The notes under the pieces were generated by a model. The model saw only the letters and a program-made list of their open reading frames with translations, ran no database searches and was not told the origin of the DNA. From NCBI GenBank assembly GCA_036939975.1, contig JALLPB010001293.1, forward strand, positions 1 through 10,404: 10,404 nucleotides of DNA, in the 5' to 3' direction. The DNA is from Cyclostephanos tholiformis. Taxonomy: Eukaryota > Bacillariophyta > Thalassiosirophyceae > Thalassiosirales > Thalassiosiraceae. The first letter of the stretch is position 1. Each line of letters starts with the position of its first letter. Of this stretch, positions 1-7,978 are shown piece by piece. The position numbers and the translations under genes are program-made.

Positions 1-153
1 TTCCAGAAGAAGAAACTACTGAGAAAACACATATTAGCGACCACCAGTGTTTGATGAGAAGTTGCGTAAGAACTCATAAGAGCATGAAATTTTGATATTC
101 TCTCCTTTCCCTCCTCTCCATTCATGCTTGTCATCATCATAATGACATAGGCC

Positions 154-190
154 ATCCTATCTGGTAGGATATTTTAGCAAATATTGCTAA
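154..190. repeat. Two adjacent short hairpins
   Basis: ATCCTA (154-159) pairs with TAGGAT (165-170) across a 5-nt loop. TTAGCAA (174-180) pairs with TTGCTAA (184-190) across a 3-nt loop. The two lie only 3 nt apart. Function unknown. Confidence 0.7.
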
Positions 191-263
191 ACGGCACAAC
201 TAGCAAAAAGCAAGTCACCGGTGTAAGTACGGACAGACTGTCATCAACAGACAGACTGATCCT

Positions 264-310
264 GGATCTTATCTATCTTACTATAGTAGACAGATAGAGA
301 TGGAAGATCC
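264..310. repeat. 47-nt imperfect hairpin
   Basis: Outer arms GGATCTT (264-270) and AAGATCC (304-310) enclose inner arms TCTATCT (272-278) and AGATAGA (292-298). These in turn enclose the palindrome TACTATAGTA (279-288). Small internal loops separate the stems. Read as DNA or RNA this is a long nested stem. It could be an extruded inverted repeat, a fold-back element core or a transcript structure; nothing in the sequence decides which. Confidence 0.7.
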
Positions 311-350
311 TGACATAGGCAGATATGCCACAAAGTATACAAAATTCCTT

Positions 351-369
351 GTAGGATAAATGATCCTAC
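351..369. repeat. Short hairpin, 7-bp stem
   Basis: GTAGGAT (351-357) pairs with ATCCTAC (363-369) across the loop AAATG. The stem resembles the ATCCTA/TAGGAT hairpin at 154-170, so the two may share an origin. Confidence 0.65.
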
Positions 370-475
370 GTGAATCCGAGTCAGATATTCCTTACAATGT
401 ATGCCGTGTTCTTACTATGTATGGAATTCTACACTTTGACACCACACATTTAAAAATGTAGTCTTCTAAGCTCAT

Positions 476-497
476 AATTTTCAATTATCTGAAAATT
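476..497. repeat. Short hairpin, 8-bp stem
   Basis: AATTTTCA (476-483) pairs perfectly with TGAAAATT (490-497) across a 6-nt loop. It lies just past the 3' end of the minus-strand coding remnant that ends at 502, where a hairpin could mark a transcript end; this is only a positional remark. Confidence 0.6.
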
Positions 498-501
498 CAT
501 T

Positions 502-1470
502 TCATGGCCTAGGACACCTGGATGCTGTCATTATTATGTTGTCCACGTGATCTGATGCAGGCTCACTGTTACATTCATTGATAAGTGATACATGGGAAGC
601 AATCATTTTTGGTGACAGCACAGTGGTGGTATCCATGGCATTGTTACTATCCTCATGCTCGCCATTACTATTTACTTTATCATTGTTGTTATCCAATTCA
701 TCATGTGTGTTATTAGTAAGATCAATGTTGGCTGTGCTTCCTATCATCACCGATGCTCCACATCCTCTATTATCCTGTTTCAGAGGCTTGAAGAACTCTT
801 GTGAAATTCGGTCTTTCAAATCCAAAGGCATGGCAATGCTGGTAACAAACGATGATGAACCATTTCCCCACTCAATACCAAATAAATTAAGAATATTCAA
901 TCACACCTCAAACTTCATCCCACAATGAACTAACTGCAGATTTGTCCAGAGAAGCATGCATCCCACCATGACTTTGTGTATCATTTGGACTATCACCCCT
1001 CACACTTGCAACATACTCATCAAAAGTTGACTGATACCATGCAAGTCCACCCATCAGTTTTGATACTCATCTTCTGCAATCTAATATGGACAAGTTTATC
1101 CGTGTTGAATTCACATGAAAAGGACATTGTCCTCCACATTCCAATTGTGTGTTCATTACATTCCGAAGTGTTTTGCCTTGAATGAAAGACATCATCTCAC
1201 GCAATAAGGAAGAGATTATTCATTATCATTGACATCCCCTCATGTGAAACGATGTAAACCAAACCATCGTAGCCCATGAATATACCACTTGATCATACAC
1301 AACTCCACCATGGTTTCTGATGCTTCACCTAAGCCTATATAGTGGAGACGTTTTCTAACTGTGCATGCATACAAGTTGGATACTTGAAACATCCCCATCC
1401 GACCATTATTGATGGAGAAATGATGTTGGATAGTGGTTGGTTTTTGGTTGTTTTTTGGGTTGTGGGGCAC
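502..1470 (-). pseudogene. Broken minus-strand coding remnant, unrecognised
   Basis: Three coding-like pieces lie in order on the minus strand but in different frames. The first (1470 to 1240, 76 codons) contains VRKRLHYIGLGEASETM. The second (1054 to 908, 48 codons) contains WYQSTFDEYVASVRGDS and ends SLWDEV. The third (900 to 502, 132 codons) contains FGIEWGNGSSSF followed by SIAMPLDLKDRISQEFF, then an Asn/Asp-rich tail. The third piece opens on a non-ATG codon. Amino-acid composition looks protein-like rather than random, but stops and frame changes separate the pieces and I saw no clear splice sites joining them. I infer one decayed gene or mobile-element ORF. I do not recognise the family. 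Alternatives are a multi-exon gene with introns I could not see, or chance open frames. Confidence 0.35.
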
Positions 1471-2329
1471 CTGACATGCGATTAGCTGGGCAAAGCTAGG
1501 TAAAAAAACACCCCAGCCATGGTGGCCGCCATAGAACTACAGCTGCCAGAGTGGGTCAACAACTAGCAAACATGATGGGTGACAAGTCTATGTTGTGAAA
1601 ACTAGAGAATATAATTGTTTGTACTATTATTTATTAGCTACCTAAAGGCATGACACATTGTTGATGCAAACATTTTGTTGTCCAAAAGGGCCTCAGAGCT
1701 TGCTGACATCACAAGGAAAAGCGAGCTAAAATGGCATAACCCTTCACCTGGGTGTTTGGAGTTTTGGCTTGCAAGGCATCAGAAATTCATCCAGCAATTG
1801 AAACATATCCATCACCCAGATGCTCAATTTGGATATAGCTGTTAGAGGGATTAACATGGTGAGTTAAGAGTTTTTTTTCTGGTAGTCAGGTTCCTACACT
1901 TAGAAATTTTCATGGAGGAACTTTTTTTGTCCCGCCAAAAAAGCCATAAGCCGTAGATGAATGCTGGGTAGGAGGTGGTGCAGGGTACAGGTGGAAAAAT
2001 CATCTGGTGGTCAGGTTTCTGGCCCAAGTACCATGAACATGTTGCAAAAAGTATGATGCTGTGTATGACTACATAAAAATATGGTACTACGATAAATACC
2101 CATCGTAAAAAGACTTTGCAAAGAAATGAATGTCACCATGCTGGTGGATCCAATCGCAGGTGGCATGGCTATTGTAAATATAGCTGCCCATCCACGTCAA
2201 CCCCTTCATGATGGCTTTGTCAAGGGCCCATACAAAGGATTTTATTCAATTGCTTAAACTGGCTAAGAAAATAATATTTTATTGGAGGCATCTATTTAAT
2301 ATTAATTTTTACATCTACTGAACTCAATC
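1471..2329. other. Gene-free stretch
   Basis: I see no open frame, RNA gene or strong repeat here. One imperfect direct repeat was noticed: TCTGGTAGTCAGGTTCCT near 1879 and TCTGGTGGTCAGGTTTCT near 2003, differing at two positions. Composition is mixed and AT-leaning. Confidence 0.5.
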
Positions 2330-2680
2330 GCCCTAGAATTGACTGATTCGTGCCCCACCCCACGCCCCCCTCTGGCTATGCATCCTTATCCATCCCTTTG
2401 TCTGATCACCCGCATTTTTTGGTTGGTTGTTGTGTGTGGTGTCTAAGGCCTCATCTTAATTTATTTGTCCTTCATTTTTGGTCACTCCAATCGCCACCCC
2501 AAACGACATAAAAATGCCCCCCCATCCTCGCTCCCCCATCCCAAATGCTATCATCTTTTTGATTCTTTATTTTTTTGGTTTGTTTGGTGCCCTCCCAAGG
2601 CCTGGGCCCCCTCTCCCTCTCTATTTCGCAGTGGGTTGCATTTCCTCATCCAAAGCAGCCCCCACAGCGTGAATTAAAAC
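2330..2680. other. Pyrimidine-rich, gene-free tract
   Basis: The plus strand is strongly C+T rich, with runs such as CCCCACCCCACG, a seven-C run near 2517 and repeated TTTTTTGGTT-like motifs. Two overlapping open frames of 64-70 codons cross it but read as low-complexity Pro/Ser/Phe and are not credible genes. The strand asymmetry may reflect an old simple repeat or a polypyrimidine element. Confidence 0.45.
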
Positions 2681-2936
2681 AAATCACGCGTGCTTGATGT
2701 TGCCCACGATGTTCCAAGCTCACACCTCATGCCAGGCTGGGCAGCAGACAGTGATGGGCAGCAGCAGAGGCAGCGGTGGATGTCATCAGTGTTGGGGAAA
2801 AAATCAATTTAACGAGCACTGGTAAAAAAGCAACAGAACTCACCCTCCTCTGGGAAAAAATAAATCGAGTATTCCAAATGTCCGCCATGATAATGGATGG
2901 TGGCAGAGGCCATGGCTGACGTTGCCCATGGTTGGT

Positions 2937-2956
2937 GTGTTTGTGTGTGTGTGTGC
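2937..2956. repeat. Short GT microsatellite
   Basis: A run of GT dinucleotides with one TTT interruption follows GGTTG. It is too short to infer more than a simple repeat. Confidence 0.7.
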
Positions 2957-2968
2957 TCAGTCACGGTC

Positions 2969-3188
2969 GTACAACAATAGTTGTACAAACCACAGAACTC
3001 ATAACAAAAAAAAAGGTCATACATATGACACTATGTATGACCACCACATGGTGGAACTACCCTAAAAATACCCCAGGTTTTAGCAGGGGTGTCAAAGTTC
3101 CTCTGTGCATACATACTTCACCTCTTGTGTATTTTCAAAATAACATGTTGATCCAGAAATGATCCTTTCCTACCAGGGTCACCTGGTA
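2969..3188. repeat. Second cluster of perfect hairpins
   Basis: There are four perfect stems within 220 nt. GTACAAC (2969-2975) pairs with GTTGTAC (2980-2986). GGTCATACAT (3015-3024) pairs with ATGTATGACC (3033-3042), a 10-bp stem. CCACC (3041-3045) pairs with GGTGG (3050-3054). TACCAGG (3171-3177) pairs with CCTGGTA (3182-3188). Loops are 4, 8, 4 and 4 nt. They are not copies of one another. Function unknown. Confidence 0.7.
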
Positions 3189-3230
3189 CAAACCTACATA
3201 CGATGTCATGGGTCCTCATCTAACTTTCTT

Positions 3231-3582
3231 AGAGATCAAAGGAATAATCAGTTCCTCTGTAAGGCGTTATGGTAGGGAGCAGTAAACCATCAGTCACGCA
3301 AACATCTTGCAACAGACAATAGGCCTGGGTACATAATTTCGAGAAAATCATTTGCCAGATTGCCTGAATCTTGCCTGAATCTTGCCTGATTGCCTAACTT
3401 ATGTATTGGTTCCTACATTATTTTTGCCAGGTTGCCAGAATTTTGCCTGATTGCCTAATAATTTGCCTCAAAAAACAAAAAGTTGCTTATCACTATGTCC
3501 AGTTCCATCCACGGAGCAATACAACTTGAGTAAAAATAACTTTTTAATTATGTAGTAGTTCAGGTAATTTCCTTTGATCTCT
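3231..3582. mobile_element. Candidate small element with 14-bp terminal inverted repeats
   Basis: AGAGATCAAAGGAA (3231-3244) is the exact reverse complement of TTCCTTTGATCTCT (3569-3582). The two arms bound 352 bp, and similarity continues imperfectly a few bases inward. The interior is AT-rich, has no credible ORF, and holds the TTGCC-type tandem repeats. This fits a small non-autonomous (MITE-like) DNA element. No clear target-site duplication flanks it, so the call is tentative; an unrelated inverted repeat is the alternative. Confidence 0.35.
3351..3469. repeat. TTGCCTGA-type degenerate tandem repeat, duplicated block
   Basis: TTGCC occurs ten times in 119 nt, usually as TTGCCTGA, TTGCCTAA or TTGCCAGA. 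The copies form two blocks of similar internal order: 3351-3397 and about 3423-3469. Each starts TTTGCCAG and contains TTGCCTGATTGCCTAA. The order suggests a short tandem array that was itself duplicated and then diverged. Confidence 0.8.
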
Positions 3583-3840
3583 TCGATTGGCCTTTTTTAT
3601 GTGTAATCTGTCCAAACCTTCGCTGAAAATTATAGAATTATTTTCCTTCCCCGAATTATCGTAATATTCCGAATTACTGGAAATAATAAAGGTAGTTTCG
3701 ACACGAATAACGCTAACAGTTCCTTGGTGCACGCTAGCGAGTGAGTGAGAGTACTAAATAATAAGCCGGAGGAGGAACGGCAACATAATATTATTCCGAT
3801 AAATCACGTAGTATTACATAGTGAAAAAATTATCGGGGAG

Positions 3841-4529
3841 ATGATAGCGGATGACATAACGCTGCCTCGTGGCAGTCGTGGCAGTCGTGGCGACGTCGAC
3901 GTCGACGTCGACGGGTGGCACGCAATTACTTCGCCACCGCCCGGAGAGGGCGAGATGGACGACGATGACGTCGAATTAGCAGGTCGACCTTGGGGGGGGG
4001 AGGAACACGAACTACCGGAACGACGACGACCACGACGGAAACGACGACGACGGCGACGACGGGGGATGGGAGGGGGGGGAACGGTCATGTCGCTGCCGTT
4101 GGTCTGCGTAGTCGTGGTCGTCTCACGGAATGCCGTCGTCCATGCAGCGCTGTGCCATCCCCGGCCGATGACGACGATTGTCACTCGAATCAATGACCGC
4201 ATGGGGGTGGGATCGGGTGGCCGGTCAATGATGTCATCATCATTGTCGAGGTCAAGGCGGAAGACGAGGATCGGGGAAAAGACGTCCGAATCGCTCGACT
4301 TTGTCGTCGGAGGCCGATTCCTGCGTTGGAGCGGAGCTGGGGGAGGCTTCTTCTCCTGTCGCTGCTACTGCACCCCGACCCCCCCCCCCTTGCCCTCTTC
4401 TCATTGTCGTTGTCGTCCTCCTCCTCCGCATTTGCAGATGGCGGCGGCGTGGACGGCGTGGACGATGGCACGTTCCATGGCATCTTTCGCAGCAGAAGCT
4501 TCAGCATCGGCGGCAGCGGCGGCGGCGTC
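3841..4529 (+). other. GC-rich low-complexity 5' region of the RSH gene, start unresolved
   Basis: This region is dominated by GAC/GTC/CGA triplets, so several frames are open by composition alone. Two leaders compete. (a) An ATG at 4087 in frame 1 opens MSLPLVCVVVVV, signal-peptide-like, but this frame does not run into the RSH frame. (b) The RSH frame itself, open from 4197, encodes a hydrophobic leader with LLLLSLLL and ends in S-A-F-A-D (4425-4439), resembling the ASAFAP-type cleavage motif of diatom plastid preproteins. That frame has no ATG before 4530. The bases encoding SAFA also form a good 3' splice site (pyrimidine-rich, TTTGCAG ending at 4437). An unseen intron, or an indel in one of the C/G runs, could join (a) to the RSH body. 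Unresolved. Confidence 0.45.
3867..3914. repeat. Short tandem repeats: GTGGCAGTC units then GTCGAC units
   Basis: A 9-nt unit of the type GTGGCAGTC is repeated about three times, then passes into GACGTCGACGTCGAC, a self-complementary hexamer repeat. Both keep a multiple-of-three period, so they would not shift a reading frame. Confidence 0.7.
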
Positions 4530-7500
4530 ATGGGGGGGGGGAAACCATCGGCAATGTCGTCGTTGTCGTCGTCTTCCAGCTCGTCGCTTACGTCGTTGTC
4601 ACTTACGTCGTCGTCTTCCTCGTCAACGTTGCCAATGCCATCGTCGCCGCCCTTGCCGAGGGGATTCTCGTACGACGACGATGATGATAACGACGAACAA
4701 CTCGACGAATACCACGTCGCATCGAACGACGATGACGGTCCGACTCGACTCGGCTACGGCGTGTCCTACGGGGGGGGATATCGCAACGGCAACTCCCGTA
4801 ACGACAACGTCGACGGCCACGGCGACATGGGATCGGAACCGTCGGACGCGGATGCCGACGATGACGGTAATAATTACGACGTCGTCAATGGGTGGGGGGG
4901 GGGATTGTCGACGACATACGAGGATCCGGAGATAGACGGGTCCGTAATCGCCAACGGCTCGACGGGATGGGGACTTTACGCCCCGGAGGTCAACAAGTGG
5001 ACGACGTTAATGGCCGATGGGACCAACGCGGCGATACACCGTCCGGGACGGGAGATGACGCTCGAGGAGGGGATGGAGATACTGTACAACGACCTCAAGG
5101 ACCTAAGCGCGGACGATTACGTGAAGATCGAGGAATACTGGGATCGACTATTGCCGACCTTGACGTACCTGGGACGGGACGCCCGTCGACAGGTCAAGCA
5201 GGCTCTGTGCGTGGCCTACCGCGCCCATCGGAGTCAGGTGCGCAAATCCGGCGAGCCGTTCATCATACATCCGGTCGAGGTGGCGTTGCTGCTATCGGGG
5301 ATGAAGATGGACGCGAGCACGGTCATGTCCGGCCTCCTCCACGATACCGTCGAGGATACCGACCTAACGTTCGAGCAGGTCGAGGCGATGTTCGGTAGGG
5401 AGGTACGTAACATCGTCGAGGGCGAGACGAAGGTATCGAAGTTGCCCAAGCTAGCGTTCGCTGATTACGCCGACGAGCAGGCCGAGAACCTCCGTCAGAT
5501 GTTCATAGCGATGACGGACGATTATCGCATCATCATCGTGAAGCTCGCCGATCGACTGCACAACATGAGGACTCTGGCTCACATGAAGCCTGAGAAGCAG
5601 ATCAAGATCAGCAGGGAGACGTTGGACATATTCGCGCCCCTCGCGCACAGGATGGGACTGTGGCCGTTCAAGTCCGAATTGGAGGATATCGCCTTCATGT
5701 ACCTGTACCCGAAGGAGTACGAGAGGCTGAACCGTCGTCTAGTCCAGCGTCAGCTGCAGTTCGGCGCGACCCTCGATAAATCGATCGAAGTCCTAGAGCG
5801 CACGCTCATGGCCGACCCGACGTTGCGTTCCCAGGACGTGGGCATTGAGGTCGTCGGTAGGACGAAGGAGTTATACTCGCTTTGGCACAAGATGGAGATG
5901 AAACGGGATCGGAATTTGGATCATATCACCGACCTCGTCGCGCTGCGCGTCATTCTCACACCGGGGGGCGGGGGAAGGGGGGGGGGCGGAGCGGCGAGGA
6001 CGAACGGCGCCGGTGGTGGCGTGCGAGCGCAGGGCGAGGCAGACAGCGGCGTTTGGCTATGCTACCACGTCCTGGGACTTGTACAGCATCTCCCTGGCTT
6101 TCAGCCGATGCCGACGAAAGTCAAGGATTACATCTCATTTCCCAAACCCAACGGTTACCAGTCGTTGCACACCGCGCTCATGTGCGACGGACAATCAGTG
6201 GAGGTTCAGATACGCACGTCGTCTATGCATCAGGTAGCGGAGTTCGGCATGGCATCGCACTTTGCTTACAAGGACACGATGAAGCGTAGCAATGCCGCGG
6301 GCGTTTCACCGTCGTCGGTGGCGTCGGGATTGTACAACACTCCATGGCTGTCAAGCATAAAGGAATGGCAGCAGGATACGGTCTGCTCTCGTGACTTTGT
6401 CGACTGCGTCAGGAGGGAACTGTTGGGGAAGCGGGTATTCGTGTTCCTGCGGAATGGCAAGATCCTGAATCTTTCGCGCGGGGCCACGGTTGTGGGTAAG
6501 TGCCTCGTTTACCTGCACCCCCTTTATCCACTCTCTGATTCTACGAGAGGATTATTATTTCACGTCGATGAAACTCTTCTTACTCCACGTCTCCTGTCTC
6601 TTTTATCTTCCAAGATGCGGCATTTCAGATACACACCACTGTGGGTTTGCAAATGCATGGCGTGGAGATCAATGGCAAGCCGGTACGTGTCTTGGTTGAT
6701 CTCTTCCCCTCTTGCAAATGATATTTTCCCCTCTCTCCCTGTTTGCATAGTAGGCGTTTGATTATTTATTTCGTGTTGGATCCCTTTCTATCTTTTCACA
6801 GGTTCCGATCTCCTATGTGCTTAACAATGGAGACGTCGTCTCTATCTTAACTGGCGAAGGCACGCCAACCACGGAGTGGATGAAATTCGCCAAGAGCCGA
6901 TCGACAAGGTCGAAGCTACGCGCGCACTTTCGCGCAAAACAACACGATAGCATCACGAAGACGGGCGAGTCGATGTTTTTTGACTACCTGAAAAATCATC
7001 GCGACGAAATACGACGTTCGTCATATCTGGGGTATGAATTTGATATACCCTTGGATAAGTCAGAGTTGTCTCGCTTCCTCCCCGGAAGATCTCATTATAC
7101 AGACGTGGACGAACTGCTTTTTGCCATAGGTGAGTTAATCCCCGATCGTTCCTGGTGTCGACTGACAGCAATGACCACGATGCTCTTGTTTTGTGTGCGT
7201 TATCGGAACCCCCCCCGGCGCCTGCGCGTTGCGGGCGGTGGCGTATGGCTTTTCGCCTTCGTCTAATTTTTTTTCTCACACAACATTTTTCACAAACCCT
7301 TCTTCTTTAGGGAAATCCCATAATGTGAGTTTCCTGAGAACCAAAGTGAGCAAAATTTTCCTCGTGCCGCTGAAAGTACTCGAGGCTAGTGACAAGGCCG
7401 CGATCACAATTGATACACAAAGTGTGATCTCCTCTCAGCCAGAAGAAAGCCATCTGTTGTCAAATTCGGATATGCCTGAGGGGGGGGCTGTCGAATACGC

Positions 7501-7978
7501 TGATTCGGAATGTGCCTGTCGACATTGCCTCCCAATTCGTGGAGACGCAATCATTGGAACTAAAGGACGAATCGCTGATTCCCCAACGATAGTTCATAGA
7601 GTCGAGTGTCCCTACGCACAGCAGGCGATAAATGATGCGAAGTCAGGCGTGAAGGGAGATAGCGTAATAGGTGATCCCGTCAAATTAATTTGGCCAGAGG
7701 TTGGATCATGGGAAGAGTGGAACAAAGAAACATTCCTTGTCGAGGTCGTCGTTATGGCCAACGATCGGAAACTTCTATTGGCCGACTGCAGTGTCATAGC
7801 GTCGAAAAATTCGGAAATTCTCAAAACTGGCAGCAGCTCAACCTTAGAGCATTGTACACTAGAGTTTCTTGTGAAGGTATCCGATTTGCAAGAACTCCAA
7901 AATCTGATGGATAAAATGACGGAAGTACACTCTGTTATGAGTGTGGAACGGCGCTTTGGGAGTGAGTTGCTAGAATAG
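4530..7978 (+). CDS. Bifunctional RelA/SpoT homologue (ppGpp synthetase/hydrolase), four exons seen
   Basis: RSH enzymes make (p)ppGpp from ATP and GDP/GTP and hydrolyse it; in algae they commonly act in the plastid. Exons: 4530-6495, 6615-6682, 6802-7129, 7311-7978, giving 1009 residues from the first in-frame ATG. After a Ser/Asp-rich N-terminus comes the HD domain (about 205-400), with H247, H271-D272 in HDTVED, and D341/N345 in ADRLHNM. Spacing matches the family, so hydrolase activity is expected. The synthetase domain (about 440-585) has R444/K446, D468, YISFPKPNGYQSLHT (534-548) and E558 in VEVQIRT, so synthesis is expected too. It is interrupted by a Gly-rich insert (479-508). TGS is 634-696, a zinc-finger/RIS part 855-890 (C860, H883, C887) and ACT about 926-1003. 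The N-terminus is uncertain and probably longer, since a plastid leader is expected. ATG 4554 is an alternative. Identity is very secure; the start is not. Confidence 0.93.
6496..6614 (+). other. RSH intron 1 (119 nt, phase 1)
   Basis: Donor GTAAGT at 6496; acceptor TTCCAAG ends at 6614 after a pyrimidine-rich tract. Splicing restores the conserved TGS run GATVVDAAFQIHT: the Asp codon is split, G on the left exon and AT on the right. Retention would put the TGS part in the wrong frame. Confidence 0.93.
6683..6801 (+). other. RSH intron 2 (119 nt, phase 0)
   Basis: Donor GTACGT at 6683; acceptor TTTTCACAG ends at 6801. Splicing joins GVEINGKP to VPISYVLNNGDVV, the normal TGS continuation. Its length equals intron 1, but the two sequences show no evident similarity. 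A weaker internal acceptor, TTTGCATAG, lies near 6749. Confidence 0.93.
7130..7310 (+). other. RSH intron 3 (181 nt, phase 1)
   Basis: Donor GTGAGT at 7130; acceptor CTTCTTTAG ends at 7310. A Gly codon is split (G plus GG), joining DELLFAI to KSHNVSFL. The intron contains an eight-C run at 7209-7216 and a T run before the acceptor. Confidence 0.9.

Larger units (their letters stand above)
1..499. other. AT-rich non-coding stretch with a cluster of hairpins
   Basis: I see no convincing gene here. The stretch is AT-rich and unusually dense in short perfect inverted repeats, listed separately. A 9-nt direct repeat, GACAGACTG, occurs twice between about 232 and 259; its first copy lies in the palindrome-like GACAGACTGTC. 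No RNA gene was recognised. Confidence 0.5.
2681..3740. other. Intergenic region upstream of the RSH gene
   Basis: No credible gene is seen. It contains a short GT microsatellite (about 2937-2956), a second cluster of perfect hairpins (2969-3188), and the inverted-repeat-bounded interval 3231-3582. The promoter of the RSH gene would be expected in its last few hundred bases, but I cannot point to a TATA box or initiator with confidence. Confidence 0.5.

Noticed and set aside
2465..2677. Two overlapping plus-strand ORFs in the pyrimidine-rich tract
   Set aside because: Low-complexity products that follow base composition, with no support for translation.
2809..3162. Opposed short ORFs over the GT microsatellite
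   Set aside because: The Cys/Val or Thr/His runs come from the GT repeat; no other coding sign.
3351..3469. CRISPR-like array
   Set aside because: The TTGCC units are short, degenerate and without uniform unique spacers, and the genome is eukaryotic.
3544..3732. Minus-strand ORF of 62 codons
   Set aside because: It has no ATG (GTG start only), no recognised motif, and its distal part overlaps one arm of the inverted-repeat element.
3804..4820. Minus-strand open frames over the GC-rich region
   Set aside because: Open only because the triplet repeats lack stops in most frames; products are Ser/Pro/Arg/Thr runs without domain features.
3745..4935. Long plus-strand open frame of 396 codons in frame 1
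   Set aside because: It begins on GTG and is Arg/Thr/Gly low complexity across GAC/GTC repeats. The RSH frame replaces it downstream. Only its signal-peptide-like part at 4087 was kept as a start candidate.
4892..5398. Plus-strand ORF of 168 codons overlapping the RSH HD domain
   Set aside because: Frame-shifted shadow of the RSH coding frame, Gly/Arg/Asp-rich; the RSH frame carries the conserved motifs.
5882..6289. Plus-strand ORF of 135 codons inside the synthetase domain
   Set aside because: Shadow frame; the RSH motifs YISFPKPNGYQSLHT and VEVQIRT are in the other frame.
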